Counted from the first letter of the stretch, positions 10,448 through 19,691 are shown. The stretch: DNA of 64,000 bases from Methylophaga sp. (GCA_020831825.1 JAFIFW010000005.1:310001-374000), one strand, 5' to 3'. The notes: generated from the letters alone by a model not told the origin. Made by a program: numbers and translations.

Positions 10448-11329
10448 TTACAAGGCATTAATTTTTTTGTAGATAGTATTTCCCAGTGACGAAAACCGGT
10501 CAGAGACTTTATACAGGGTTTCAGAGTGGCCAATGAGTAAATATCCGCTGGGTTGCAAGATGTCTGCATAACGAGCAAACAAGTCAGCCTGGGTAGATTT
10601 ATCAAAATAAATGACTACGTTTCGACAAAAAATAATGTCGAAATAACCTTTCATGGGCCACGAGTGAAGCAGGTTCAAACGTTTGAATGTAATCATTTCC
10701 CTGACTGATCGGTGTATTCTGACAAAACCTTCATTATCGCCTCGACCTCTGTCGAACCAGCGCTGCTGTCTCTCCCTGGGAATTCCACTGATTCGGTCTA
10801 TGTCATAAATACCATGACTGGCATGTTTGACCACATTGGCGTCGAGATCTGTGGCGAGTATTTTTACATCCCATTCATCTATATCGGGAATATTCTCTCG
10901 AAGAGTTATCGCGATACTGTAGGGCTCTTCACCTGTCGAGCAACCCGCAGACCAGATTCTGATGCGCTTATCTCCCTGCTTTGAGCCACAAAGTTCGGGC
11001 AAAATGTGAGATGCGAGATATTGGAAATGGTGGTTCTCCCTGAAAAAAGAAGTCAGATTGGTAGTGATTGCATTAATCAGAAAATCTGCAGCTTTGTCAT
11101 CTCCTCTGCTGAGTGTTTCGCAAAATAGGTCAAAATTGCCTTCAAAATTCTTGCGGATATACTTGCTCAGACGGCCATAGACCATGTCTTTTTTTACATC
11201 GGTTAGCACGATACCTGTATTTTCTGTCACAAACTCTCGGATGACACGAAAATGTGCATCCGAGAACAGGAACTCCCTGTCTTTGCCCAAGCCAATCTTC
11301 CCTTCACCAACGCTACGGTTCAAGTCCAT
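10448..11329 (-). CDS. cheR: Chemotaxis protein methyltransferase CheR
   Basis: SAM-dependent methylation of chemoreceptor glutamates. The N-terminal helical CheR domain (FRVIREFVTENTGIVLTDVK) is followed by the methyltransferase fold with IRIWSAGCSTGEEPYSIAI (SAM-binding loop) and FDIIFCRNVVIYFDKSTQ. A full-length 293-residue protein. It follows the receptor gene by 24 bases. The receptor ends in DWEEF, a pentapeptide of the type that tethers CheR, so the two are a natural pair. Confidence 0.97.
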   Translation of the reverse strand: MDLNRSVGEGKIGLGKDREFLFSDAHFRVIREFVTENTGIVLTDVKKDMVYGRLSKYIRKNFEGNFDLFCETLSRGDDKAADFLINAITTNLTSFFRENHHFQYLASHILPELCGSKQGDKRIRIWSAGCSTGEEPYSIAITLRENIPDIDEWDVKILATDLDANVVKHASHGIYDIDRISGIPRERQQRWFDRGRGDNEGFVRIHRSVREMITFKRLNLLHSWPMKGYFDIIFCRNVVIYFDKSTQADLFARYADILQPSGYLLIGHSETLYKVSDRFSSLGNTIYKKINAL

Positions 11330-11353
11330 ACCCCTCCAGCCAGTTCAGAAGAT

Positions 11354-13555
11354 CTAGAACTCTTCCCAGTCCTTATCTGCTGAACTCGCTGGCTCAGCCC
11401 GTTTACGGTCGAGCCTTTTATGAGCCATGCTGGCGTTCGACTGCAAGGAACGTTGAGCAGGTATCTGACGTGCCGAATCAATGCTTGGGGCAGGCATTTC
11501 CTGACCTGTACGGAAGAACATCATCAATCGTTGCAGGCTCTTGCCTTGCTCATCTAGAGACTCGCTGGCGGCAGCCGCTTGTTCAACCAGTGCAGCGTTC
11601 TGTTGAGTCATTTCATCCATTTGCGTCACGGCTTTATTGACTTGTTCGATGCCAGATGTTTGTTCTGCACCGGCCGCGGCAATTTCAGCAATAATATCAC
11701 CGACTTTTTTCGCGCCAGTAACAATCTCTTCAAGGGTGACGCCGGACTGGTTGACTAGTTTTGAGCCTTCTTCGACTTTCTCGCTGCTGTCGTTGATCAG
11801 TGATTTTATTTCCTTCGCTGCGCTGGCGCTTCTTTGTGCCAAATTTCTGACTTCAGACGCAACGACAGCAAAGCCGCGACCCTGTTCGCCAGCTCTCGCA
11901 GCCTCCACAGCTGCATTTAGTGCAAGCAGATTCGTCTGGAAGGCAATTTCATCAATGACCCCAATAATGTCGGTTACTTTTTTGCTCGAGGAGCTGATAG
12001 CTGACATGGCTTCAATTGCTCTATGGATTACTTCACCGCCTTTCTCTGCTTGCTCGCGTGCGCTGGTAGCCAGTTGATTTGCTTGTCTTGCGTTGTCAGA
12101 GTTTTGTCTCACCGTACTGGTCAATTCTTCCATGCTGGCGGCGGTTTCTTCCAATGAAGAGGCCTGCTCTTCAGTACGCTGACTCAAATCAACGTTGCCT
12201 TGCGTGATTTCAGATGCCGCGGTTGCTATGCTTATTGCAGATTCATTTATTTCTTGAACTACATTGGATATCTTGGTTATTGTGTTGTTAATTGCGTGCT
12301 GCAATTCTGCGATTTTACCTTCATATTTTCCCTCCATTAGCGTTGTAAGGTCGCCCTCCGACATGGCTGTCATGACCTCGGATGTGGATTTAAGAACTTC
12401 CTCCACTGTTCGCTGTAGCTGTTTCTGTTCAGTTATGTCCGATGCGTATTTGACAACTTTATATGGCTTGCCATTCAGATCCAGGATAGGGTTATAGCTT
12501 GCTTGCAACCAAATTTCATATCCACCTTTTCCGACACGCCTAAATTCACCCGCCTCAAACTCTCCACGATTTAGCTTAGCCCAGAACTCTTTGTATTCAG
12601 CACTGTTGGCTAACTCGGGTTCAGCAAACATTCGATGATGCTTTCCAATCACTTCTGCACGACTGTAGCCAACTACTTGAAGAAAGTTTTCGTTGATATC
12701 GATAATCGTTCCATCCATGTTAAAGCTGATCACTCCCATGGATTTGTCAACCGCCGATATCTGTCCTTGTGCCTCCACACTAGCAAGTTTTTCTTCGGTT
12801 ATTTCCGAGGCGTATTTGACAACTTTATATGGCTTGCCATTCAGATCCAGGATAGGGTTATAGCTTGCTTGCAACCAAATTTCATGCCCACCTTTCCCGA
12901 CACGCTTAAATTCACCCGCCTCAAATTCTCCACGATTTAGCTTAGCCCAGAACTCTTTGTATTCAGCACTGTTGGCTAACTCGGGTTCAGCAAACATTCG
13001 ATGATGCTTTCCAATCACTTCTTCACGACTGTAGCCAACTACTTGAAGAAAGTTTTCGTTGATATCGATAATCGTTCCATCCATGTTAAAGCTGATCACT
13101 CCCATGACTTTGTCAATCGCCGACATCTGTCCTCGTACGTCCGCATTTGCACGTTTTTCTTCAGTAACGTCATGCCACTCCAGCATATTGCCTATGTATG
13201 TGCCTGCAGCATCAAATCGAGCGGTCACATTGAGCCGAAATGCTAATGGGCCGACACGTATATCAGCAGAATGAGGTAGGTTATTCGGATCGCTTAGAAG
13301 TTGACGTTGATGTCGAGGGTTCTTGTGAAAAGTGTCGATGTTGCTACCGACAAGGCCATTCACGGAGAATCCCGGAAAAGATTCTTTGAGAATTGCTTCG
13401 TGTTCCCCAAGCATTTTCAGTGTTGCTTGGTTGGCATAGGTGATCACGAAATCACGATCAACCATCATTATTGCAGTCATGGCAGCATCGATAGCGTCCC
13501 ACATGTTTTCTAATTCTTCCAAGGGAACGCTGGTTTCTTCTTTATTGACAGCCAT
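11354..13555 (-). CDS. Soluble PAS-type methyl-accepting chemotaxis protein (Aer2/McpB-like)
   Basis: A 733-residue receptor without transmembrane segments. Three PAS units occupy about residues 10-130, 140-255 and 262-377. Units two and three are nearly identical ([25 protein letters not shown]). A short HAMP-like linker ([21 protein letters not shown]) follows. The signalling hairpin has the tip [20 protein letters not shown] and flanking glutamate/glutamine-rich methylation helices. The protein ends in DWEEF, matching the xWxxF CheR/CheB tether and close to GWEEF of P. aeruginosa McpB/Aer2. Its place between cheW and cheR is the same as aer2 in the che2 cluster. PAS units suggest intracellular redox, oxygen or energy sensing; no haem ligand was identified. 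Confidence 0.95.
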   Translation of the reverse strand: MAVNKEETSVPLEELENMWDAIDAAMTAIMMVDRDFVITYANQATLKMLGEHEAILKESFPGFSVNGLVGSNIDTFHKNPRHQRQLLSDPNNLPHSADIRVGPLAFRLNVTARFDAAGTYIGNMLEWHDVTEEKRANADVRGQMSAIDKVMGVISFNMDGTIIDINENFLQVVGYSREEVIGKHHRMFAEPELANSAEYKEFWAKLNRGEFEAGEFKRVGKGGHEIWLQASYNPILDLNGKPYKVVKYASEITEEKLASVEAQGQISAVDKSMGVISFNMDGTIIDINENFLQVVGYSRAEVIGKHHRMFAEPELANSAEYKEFWAKLNRGEFEAGEFRRVGKGGYEIWLQASYNPILDLNGKPYKVVKYASDITEQKQLQRTVEEVLKSTSEVMTAMSEGDLTTLMEGKYEGKIAELQHAINNTITKISNVVQEINESAISIATAASEITQGNVDLSQRTEEQASSLEETAASMEELTSTVRQNSDNARQANQLATSAREQAEKGGEVIHRAIEAMSAISSSSKKVTDIIGVIDEIAFQTNLLALNAAVEAARAGEQGRGFAVVASEVRNLAQRSASAAKEIKSLINDSSEKVEEGSKLVNQSGVTLEEIVTGAKKVGDIIAEIAAAGAEQTSGIEQVNKAVTQMDEMTQQNAALVEQAAAASESLDEQGKSLQRLMMFFRTGQEMPAPSIDSARQIPAQRSLQSNASMAHKRLDRKRAEPASSADKDWEEF
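12438..13138. repeat. Tandem 366-bp duplication encoding two PAS domains
   Basis: The segments 12438-12772 and 12804-13138 are nearly identical at DNA level, offset by exactly 366 bases (122 codons). They differ by a handful of scattered substitutions, for example tccgatg/tccgagg and catatcc/catgccc. The repeat duplicates one PAS/PAC unit inside the receptor gene in frame. The low divergence indicates a recent duplication or ongoing gene conversion. Confidence 0.95.
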
Positions 13556-13864
13556 TTTTTACTCTCCTCAGTTTGGTATGCCTTTAGCTTATTTTTTATC
13601 TGATACAGGCTTTATCAACGGATTTATTCTGTTGGTCTTAGCCAAAGTTTATCGACAGGTGTTATGCGATTCTTCTGGGCGGAGTCAATTTTGCCCAAAT
13701 CCATCACAAGCGAATTTCTTGCAATCAGTTTTTTTCGAAAATGCAGTACTTCCATGATTATCCTTGTTAGTAGTGTCGTCGTTACTCAAATTGGTTGTCA
13801 GGCGTTATGATCCATCACGATTTTAGGGTATCGATTTGACCTGCAATCAAAAGCGAATCGAAGC
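13556..13864. other. 309-bp gap inside the chemosensory operon
   Basis: Separates cheW from the receptor gene on the minus strand. It is unusually long for this otherwise tight operon. An internal promoter is possible but I cannot point to a convincing one. A Shine-Dalgarno (GAGGAG) for the receptor is present just upstream of 13555. A 22-codon minus-strand ORF starting at 13755 is too weak to call. Confidence 0.6.
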
Positions 13865-14374
13865 TCAGCTAAGGATACTTTCCAGGCTGAGCAGTTTGTC
13901 GATATCAAGCAGCATTAATAGCTCGTCGTCCACATTGGCAATGCCTTTGATGTACTTGGTGTTGACTGCACTGCCAAGATTAGGCGTTGCCTTGATGTCC
14001 TTGAGAGCAATATCTTCAGCATCAGACACCGCGTCGACAACAACACCGACCGTTCGCTGCGCATCGCCTTCAAGCTTTAGTACAATCACCACGGTTGTGC
14101 TGCTGTATGACTTGAAAGGCATCTCAAAGAAAAGTCGCAAGTCAACAATGGGTACTATCGCCCCCCTCAGATTCAGAACACCGCACAGATAGGGAGGAGA
14201 TTGAGGAATGGGGGTCGTTTTATCCCAGCCCCTGATTTCCTGAACGCGAAGTATTTCGACGCCATAATTTTCTCCATTAAGCTCAAATGTCAAAAACTGC
14301 TCGGTACCGTCTGAGATTACTCCATCCATTTGCCAACTTTCTTCGGCTGGCGTTATCTTTTGTGTGTTACTCAT
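13865..14374 (-). CDS. cheW: Chemotaxis coupling protein CheW
   Basis: Couples receptors to CheA in the signalling array. One CheW domain fills the 169 residues: FLTFELNGENYGVEILRVQEI, PYLCGVLNLRGAIVPIVDLR and VGVVVDAVSDAEDI, which form the SH3-like double barrel. The gene begins 3 bases after the cheA stop codon, as expected for coupled translation. Confidence 0.96.
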   Translation of the reverse strand: MSNTQKITPAEESWQMDGVISDGTEQFLTFELNGENYGVEILRVQEIRGWDKTTPIPQSPPYLCGVLNLRGAIVPIVDLRLFFEMPFKSYSSTTVVIVLKLEGDAQRTVGVVVDAVSDAEDIALKDIKATPNLGSAVNTKYIKGIANVDDELLMLLDIDKLLSLESILS

Positions 14375-14377
14375 GTG

Positions 14378-16552
14378 TCATGCCTCGATTGCAATTTTTG
14401 GTTGAGGTGGATTGGCCTGCATTCTTTTTTCAAACAAAGTCATCATCCCTGGAATATCCAAAATCAGCGCAACTGTGCCATCGCCCAGAATTGTTGCGCC
14501 CGAGAATCCTTCAATTTTCTGGTAGTTAGTCTCGAGGCTTTTGATGACGACTTGCTGCTGTGCCAGCAACTCATTGACGAGCAGGCCAACCTTATAATCA
14601 TCGGAGCCAACAACGACAATGAGATTACGCTCTGACGTATCGTCGGGATTCTTAGGTGTTTGATCCAGTGAGAAGATATCTGTCAACCTGATTAACGGTA
14701 CATATTCATCACGCAAACTTAAAAGTTCACCTTTACCAACGACACTACGAATGGATTCGTCCTTAAATTCGATAGATTCGATGATGGAAAGTAACGGAAT
14801 GACAAAGTTTTGGTCAGCCACCTTGATTATCTGGCCATCCATAATTGCCAGAGTCAAAGGTAATTTGATGGTGAACGTTGAACCTGACCCTTTTTGCGAC
14901 TTGACCTCTATCTCGCCACCCAGGCTTTTGACATTTTTCCGGACCACATCCATGCCAACCCCGCGACCAGAGATGTCACTCACTTGCTCCGCGGTCGAGA
15001 ATCCAGGGAGAAAAATCAGCTCATGAATTTGCTCTGGCAACATCGTTTCATTGCCTGAAACCAGGTTCTTTTCTATCGCTTTCTTTAGAATTTTTTCTTC
15101 GTTAAGGCCGGCACCATCATCAGTGATTTTGATGATGATGCTTCCTCCACGGTGAAAGGCATTAAGGTGGAGATGCCCTGTTTCTGATTTGCCTGCCGCC
15201 AGGCGAACCTCCGGCGTCTCAAGGCCATGGTCAAGCGAGTTTCTCACCAGATGAACAAGAGGATCGCCAATTTTTTCCATGACCGTCTTATCTAGTTCGG
15301 TCTGCTCGCCACTGAGTTGGAGTTCAACCTTTTTGCCAGTTTTCTGGCTCAAGTCGTGGACCAGTCTTGGAAAGCGGTTGAAGGCAAAGCTGATGGGCAT
15401 CATCCGGATGCGCATGATGCCTTCCTGCAGTTCCCGTGTATTTCGTTCTAGTTGTTCCAGCCGGTCAACGATAGCCTGATGTATCTCACCATCTAGTTCT
15501 GAGCCAAGCTGTCCTAGCATCGACTGAGTAATGACAAGCTCACCGACCAGGTTAATTAGGTTATCCACCTTGTCCGTGCCCACGCGGATCGAAGACATGC
15601 CACCATCTTTGGGGCCTGCTTTGCTGTCTGTGTTTGGTGTTTCAGGCGTTCTCTGCTTATTCTCAGAAACTACTGGTCTCGCCGTGGCGCTATCGAGCTC
15701 TAAAACTTCATGGTCGGTGGTGGCGCCAGGGTGAGCAAGTGATTGGTTAGTGGTCGTTTCCGGTGTGGCAATGTCAGCCACAACGGCTTCATTAAATGAC
15801 TTTTCCTCAACCTCGTCGAGCGGCTTTATGATCAACTCGCAGTCATCTTCAACCCACTCGAAAACTTCTCTGATGGAAGATTCATCATTCGTGCCCTTGA
15901 GAGTGATCTCCCAATGAAAGTAACACTCTTCGGGTTCCATATCCGAAAAGGGAGGTAAATCATCTTTCAATTTGAGTTGCATGTCGCCCAGCTGCTTGAG
16001 CTCTTTGAGAATCAGCAGCGGATCATTGCCAGTGAAAAGCAGGTTTTTGTTGGGCTTGAAAACAATATGCCAGCCTGAACCGTGCGTGCTGCCGGTAGTT
16101 GGTGTTTCCGCAACATTACCGTCACTCAAGGTGGCTTGTTCTGGTGGTGTTGATTTGCCTGGTGTGTCAGACAATAGCTGGGCAAGTGCTTCAGACACGG
16201 CGACCAGCTCTGTTTCATCGAAGCTTTCGTTTTGCTCGGCGGCTGAAACCATCTGGCGTAGCTTGTCAACCGCCTGCAGTAGTATGGATATTGCTTGTGA
16301 GTTGATTTCACGCTCGTTATTGCGCATCTGGTCAAGCAGCGTTTCAACGGAATGTGTGAACTCTGAAATCTGGTTGAAACCAAAACTGCCTGCACCACCT
16401 TTTATGGAATGCGCGGCACGAAAAATTGTGTTGATGGTTTCAACGTCGTAATCATCCTTGTTCAGATTCAGTAGCTCTTTCTCCATAAGATCCAGACCTT
16501 CGATACTCTCTTCGAAGAAAATTTCGTGAAACTGGCTGATGTCAACACTCAA
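14378..16552 (-). CDS. cheA: Chemotaxis histidine kinase CheA
   Basis: Autophosphorylates under receptor control and passes phosphate to CheY and CheB. The domain order over 724 residues is standard. P1 has FRAAHSIKGGAGSFGF with His48. A P2-like linker domain lies at about 160-250 (GWHIVFKPNKNLLFTGNDP). P3 dimerisation contains IRVGTDKVDNLINLVGELVI. P4 ATPase contains LVHLVRNSLDHGLETP and DDGAGLNEEKI with GRGVGMDVVRKNV. P5 is CheW-like at the C-terminus (VGLLVNELLAQQQVVIKSLE). Lies between cheY (55 bases upstream) and cheW. Confidence 0.98.
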   Translation of the reverse strand: MSVDISQFHEIFFEESIEGLDLMEKELLNLNKDDYDVETINTIFRAAHSIKGGAGSFGFNQISEFTHSVETLLDQMRNNEREINSQAISILLQAVDKLRQMVSAAEQNESFDETELVAVSEALAQLLSDTPGKSTPPEQATLSDGNVAETPTTGSTHGSGWHIVFKPNKNLLFTGNDPLLILKELKQLGDMQLKLKDDLPPFSDMEPEECYFHWEITLKGTNDESSIREVFEWVEDDCELIIKPLDEVEEKSFNEAVVADIATPETTTNQSLAHPGATTDHEVLELDSATARPVVSENKQRTPETPNTDSKAGPKDGGMSSIRVGTDKVDNLINLVGELVITQSMLGQLGSELDGEIHQAIVDRLEQLERNTRELQEGIMRIRMMPISFAFNRFPRLVHDLSQKTGKKVELQLSGEQTELDKTVMEKIGDPLVHLVRNSLDHGLETPEVRLAAGKSETGHLHLNAFHRGGSIIIKITDDGAGLNEEKILKKAIEKNLVSGNETMLPEQIHELIFLPGFSTAEQVSDISGRGVGMDVVRKNVKSLGGEIEVKSQKGSGSTFTIKLPLTLAIMDGQIIKVADQNFVIPLLSIIESIEFKDESIRSVVGKGELLSLRDEYVPLIRLTDIFSLDQTPKNPDDTSERNLIVVVGSDDYKVGLLVNELLAQQQVVIKSLETNYQKIEGFSGATILGDGTVALILDIPGMMTLFEKRMQANPPQPKIAIEA

Positions 16553-16607
16553 GGCAGACTCTCCTTGTTAGTAGCGGAATGTTGCTAAAATTTGGTCTCG
16601 AGTTAAT

Positions 16608-16970
16608 TCAAGCAACAACCTTTGAAATAGTGGCGAGAAGTTGACTGGGATTGAAGGGCTTGACTAACCAGCCTGTTGCACCAGCCGCTTTACCCTCCTG
16701 CTTTTTGTCGCCACCAGCCTCTGTGGTCAGGATTAAAATCGGTGTAAATCGATATTGGCCAAGCTTTCTGATTTCACGCGTCAGTGTAATTCCATCCATT
16801 ACCGGCATGTTCACGTCAGTCAAAACCAGATCAAATTTCTGCCGCTTGGCTATATCAAGCGCAGCGCTGCCATTATCTGCCGCTGTAATGATATGGCCGG
16901 CATCTTTTAGTGTTACAGACACCATTTGTCTCATTGATGCTGAATCATCCACCACGAGGATATTTGCCAT
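16608..16970 (-). CDS. cheY: Single-domain response regulator CheY
   Basis: A 120-residue receiver domain without output. Acidic pocket Asp8-Asp9 (LVVDDSASMRQMV), phosphoacceptor Asp52 (LVLTDVNMPVMDG), conserved Thr in LILTTEAG and Lys104 in GWLVKPF. The sequence resembles CheY proteins of cheY-cheA-cheW clusters. In an F7-type system it need not bind the flagellar motor. It may instead be a phosphate sink or bind another target. Confidence 0.95.
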   Translation of the reverse strand: MANILVVDDSASMRQMVSVTLKDAGHIITAADNGSAALDIAKRQKFDLVLTDVNMPVMDGITLTREIRKLGQYRFTPILILTTEAGGDKKQEGKAAGATGWLVKPFNPSQLLATISKVVA

Positions 16971-17010
16971 TTAAAAACTCCTAGATCTTTTGTTTTTGTG
17001 TCATCGGATT

Positions 17011-17301
17011 TTAATCTGAACTGGCCATGAAAATGTCAGTACTAAGGCCAATAAAACCTGCTGCCTCATCAAAGGCACCGCTTATCTCAGACCAGATCAC
17101 TTGTACGCCACCATTAAGGCCGTACAATGCAAGATTGTAGAGTAATTGTAAGCCACTTGTGTCAATACGCTCGAGGTTACTGATGTTAATCTTCACAGTT
17201 TCATGCTCAGCAAGTATGCCCAGGATGCGAGCATAGACATCAGCGACATCCGCAATCGTCAATGCATGCTCCAAATCTACGACGAGATGCTCTTCATTCA
17301 T
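17011..17301 (-). CDS. STAS-domain protein (anti-anti-sigma type) heading the che operon
   Basis: A 96-residue single STAS domain. The conserved phosphorylation loop reads NLERIDTSGLQLL, with Ser49 (after Thr48) at the position phosphorylated in SpoIIAA/RsbV proteins. It is transcribed with cheY, 40 bases upstream of it. Known relatives bind serine kinases of the RsbW type and are released or captured according to phosphorylation. A kinase and PP2C phosphatase of that type are encoded on the other side of the divergent promoter region (19172-20876). I infer that this protein connects the two. Whether its partner is that kinase is untested. Confidence 0.9.
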   Translation of the reverse strand: MNEEHLVVDLEHALTIADVADVYARILGILAEHETVKINISNLERIDTSGLQLLYNLALYGLNGGVQVIWSEISGAFDEAAGFIGLSTDIFMASSD

Positions 17302-17313
17302 AATCGACTTCCG

Positions 17314-17421
17314 CTAATATCGAATTAAACTGTCTGCGAATTCTTCTAGCAAATCCGGAAAAAGTCTGCTCAGGCGTCCTTGTTTGCTCTGCCACCACAA
17401 CTGAAACTGTTTTATTAGCAT
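17314..17421 (-). CDS. Putative 35-residue small protein at the head of the che operon
   Basis: A minus-strand ORF from ATG (17421) to TAG (17314-17316), ending 12 bases before the STAS start codon. An AGGAG Shine-Dalgarno lies 10 bases upstream of the ATG. The peptide starts MLIKQFQLWWQSKQ and continues with an amphipathic, leucine- and acidic-rich helix (RLSRLFPDLLEEFADSLI). I do not recognise a family. It is either a real small protein or a leader whose translation affects the STAS gene. Confidence 0.4.
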   Translation of the reverse strand: MLIKQFQLWWQSKQGRLSRLFPDLLEEFADSLIRY

Positions 17422-17576
17422 TGCCTGGGCACTCCTGTGTCAGATAAAAATTTTTTCAAAAATCATGCCGGAATCATCGCATGTCTGAATCTTGTACGTG
17501 ACTCTGAAGAGAATATCGTCTAAATTGCCACTGACTTTAGCTTTTTTCACAACAACTGCCCTAATATCACTCAAAT

Positions 17577-17603
17577 TAAAGATGTTGCTACAATCGACGA
17601 TAG
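17577..17603 (+). promoter_or_regulatory. Candidate sigma-28 (FliA) promoter
   Basis: TAAAGATG, an 11-base spacer, then GACGATAG. Compared with the FliA consensus TAAAGTTT-N11-GCCGATAA this is 12 of 16 matches at the exact spacing. It lies 31 bases upstream of the MCP-like gene at 17634. That would place the partner-switching module in the flagellar/chemotaxis regulon. Confidence 0.35.
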
Positions 17604-17633
17604 TACTTACATCAATAATAAAGACTCACATAA

Positions 17634-18827
17634 ATGAAAATGCATCCATGGGTATCAACGATGAGCAAAACTAACCTGCTTTTGATTGTTACGTTTATCT
17701 CAGTGCCTGTAGTGGTTGCTTATTCAGCCGCACAGCTCACCGGTGTCATCCTGGTTGGCATTACTTTTTTTGCGGCCTGGGGGCTTGTTAAACTCAGTGC
17801 TGGGAATGGACGGCGGACGACAGGCGATGACACATTTGCTCAACAATCCATCCTCACCGTAGGTAAAGCTCAAACTGATGCTAATGCCAGGGCACATGAT
17901 GATTTGCTCAACCAGCTCAAGCTGGTTCAGGATGAGTCCTCTCAGGTCAGAGGTCTTATATATGAGACTGTCAACAAGCTCACTGCTTGTTTCCAGGAAC
18001 TCAACGCGAGCACACGTTCCCAACAAAACATGCTGCAAGCAAGTTTTCATGAGCACCACGAGCAGTCGATCAGTGAATTCGTCGATAATACAGCCAAGCT
18101 GCTTGATTACTTTGTTGATCTCATTGTCAACACAAGCAAGGACAGTGTTTATCTCATGCATTGTCTCGATGACATGAGTAATCGTATCAACGCTGTGCTC
18201 TCTCTCTTGGATGATGTCAAAAATGTAGCTTCAGATATAAATCTTCTGTCATTGAATGCATCCATAGAAGCTGCCAGGGCCGGTGATGCCGGAAGAGGCT
18301 TCTCGGTCGTCGCCCAAGAAGTCAGAAACCTATCTGCTAAATCGGACGGAATCAACAATGACATCAATAGCATTAGTAAAGAAGTTATTGATACGCTTGA
18401 AGGCGTCAGAGCCGTTGTAAATCGGATTGCTTCTGCCGATATGAATGTCGCACTCAGTAGCAAACAAAAAGTCGCTTCTGCTACTGAATTAATGCAACAA
18501 AAAATCGATTCCACTGCCAGGGTCATTGAAGAAACTAACAAGATTTCGGAAAATATTGAACAGTCAACAGAAACTGCCATCATGGCGCTGCAATTTGAAG
18601 ATATGTGCCGTCAATTACTGGAGCATGTGGAAAAACGTGTCGAGGCCTCTTTGGAGTTGCTTGAGGTTGCTAACCAGTCAGTCACGGAATCTGATTCAGA
18701 AAGATTGCAAGAGCACCTGGCCGATATAGAAAAGAGACTCAGTCAGCTCAAGCCCAAAATCCAGTCGGTGCAACATAAGTCAGTAACTCAAACCAGTCTG
18801 AGTGCTGGTGATGTAGAACTGTTTTAG
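17634..18827 (+). CDS. Minimal membrane methyl-accepting chemotaxis-like protein
   Basis: Up to 397 residues. The N-terminus holds a tight hairpin of two membrane segments (NLLLIVTFISVPVVVAYSA and GVILVGITFFAAWGLVKL) with almost no periplasmic part. It therefore cannot bind an external ligand in the usual way. The signalling tip is DINLLSLNASIEAARAGDAGRGFSVV. Near the end is the helix MALQFEDMCRQLLEHVEKR. The C-terminus is GDVELF, shared with CheD of the adjacent operon. Start codons at 17634, 17640 and 17661 are all possible, none with a strong ribosome site. First gene of the plus-strand module; STAS, ATPase and PP2C genes follow closely. It probably senses an internal or membrane state, or scaffolds the switch. 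Confidence 0.9.
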   Translation: MKMHPWVSTMSKTNLLLIVTFISVPVVVAYSAAQLTGVILVGITFFAAWGLVKLSAGNGRRTTGDDTFAQQSILTVGKAQTDANARAHDDLLNQLKLVQDESSQVRGLIYETVNKLTACFQELNASTRSQQNMLQASFHEHHEQSISEFVDNTAKLLDYFVDLIVNTSKDSVYLMHCLDDMSNRINAVLSLLDDVKNVASDINLLSLNASIEAARAGDAGRGFSVVAQEVRNLSAKSDGINNDINSISKEVIDTLEGVRAVVNRIASADMNVALSSKQKVASATELMQQKIDSTARVIEETNKISENIEQSTETAIMALQFEDMCRQLLEHVEKRVEASLELLEVANQSVTESDSERLQEHLADIEKRLSQLKPKIQSVQHKSVTQTSLSAGDVELF

Positions 18828-18862
18828 AATATGAATCTATTGAATACTTGAGGTTGCATAAC

Positions 18863-19153
18863 ATGGAAACCCAAACGAAAGATAATGTTTCAACAATAAA
18901 AATCAATGAAAACTTCAACTTTTCATGTCAAGCAGAGTTCAGGCAGACATACGAAAAAATTCCCAAGTCGAATCGATTCATTCTGGACTTCTCAAAAACC
19001 TCATACATAGACAGTGCGGCCTTGGGAATGCTTCTACTTTTAAAAGAATATGCAGGGGGCGATGGCTCAAAAATTGAGATAATCAAATGCAAACCTGAGG
19101 TTCAAAACATATTCCAGATAAGCAATTTTGGTCAGCTTTTCAAGATCAGCTGA
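18863..19153 (+). CDS. STAS-domain anti-anti-sigma-like protein
   Basis: A 96-residue STAS protein. The phosphorylation loop is YIDSAALGMLLLL with candidate Ser51, preceded by FILDFSKT. The ATG at 18863 is preferred over an upstream TTG because GAGG lies 9 bases before it. It sits directly upstream of an RsbW-like ATPase gene (18 bases) and a PP2C phosphatase gene. This is the canonical trio of a partner switch: unphosphorylated STAS binds the ATPase and is phosphorylated by it, and the phosphatase resets it. It resembles HsbA-type antagonists of pseudomonads in size and loop. Confidence 0.9.
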   Translation: METQTKDNVSTIKINENFNFSCQAEFRQTYEKIPKSNRFILDFSKTSYIDSAALGMLLLLKEYAGGDGSKIEIIKCKPEVQNIFQISNFGQLFKIS

Positions 19154-19171
19154 TTAGAAGTCTCTGCCTTC

Positions 19172-19663
19172 ATGTGCCAGCCTCTCATTCATGAGACACT
19201 CCTCGTCAAAGATTTTATGGGCGACGATGCAAGCCTTAAACTTGACAAGGCGATTGTTAGTCTCAACCTTGATAGAAAAGACAGCTTTAACATCCACCTC
19301 GTCGTAAATGAGCTCGTTAGTAACGCACTGGATCATGGTCTTTTGCTTCTAAGCTCAGCTGAAAAATCCCAACCATCAGGTTTTGATGCCTACTACAGAA
19401 TGCGCTCGGAAAGAATAAAGCAGGGTAACACTGGCCACATTGAGATTCATATTTCACGTGAGTTTTCAGCTGAAAGACATAAACTGCATATTCATGTGGC
19501 TGATACAGGAGATGGTTTTGATACTGACTCACTTGACGCTAAACTGCCCGGAAGTGACTGCACATTCGGCCGAGGCATCAGCATCGTTCGGCAGTTGTGC
19601 TCATCAGTTAGCTATTCGCCCAAAGGCAATCAAGTTCATGTAACGTATGATCTTGAAGGATAA
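19172..19663 (+). CDS. RsbW-like serine kinase / anti-sigma-type ATPase
   Basis: A 163-residue stand-alone GHKL ATPase (HATPase_c_2). N-box VVNELVSNALDHG (Glu47, Asn51, Asp54, His55), G1 box VADTGDGFD and G2 box FGRGISIVRQL are all intact. There is no dimerisation-phosphoacceptor helix, so it is a protein-serine kinase of the RsbW/SpoIIAB type, not a histidine kinase. An insert around residues 60-90 is longer than in Bacillus RsbW. Expected substrates are the STAS protein just upstream and perhaps the STAS protein at 17011-17301. No sigma factor partner is encoded nearby. Confidence 0.9.
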   Translation: MCQPLIHETLLVKDFMGDDASLKLDKAIVSLNLDRKDSFNIHLVVNELVSNALDHGLLLLSSAEKSQPSGFDAYYRMRSERIKQGNTGHIEIHISREFSAERHKLHIHVADTGDGFDTDSLDAKLPGSDCTFGRGISIVRQLCSSVSYSPKGNQVHVTYDLEG

Positions 19664-19691
19664 ATAAAAACTTCTACTAGATATCAAAAAA

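Noticed and set aside
13059..13274. Plus-strand ORFs inside the receptor gene repeats
   Set aside because: They are mirror-frame shadows of the duplicated PAS coding sequence, without ribosome sites.
13687..13755. 22-codon minus-strand ORF (MEVLHFSKK...) in the cheW-receptor gap with AAGGA upstream
   Set aside because: Very short and without any recognisable character; a longer reading appeared only after a frame miscount, which I corrected.
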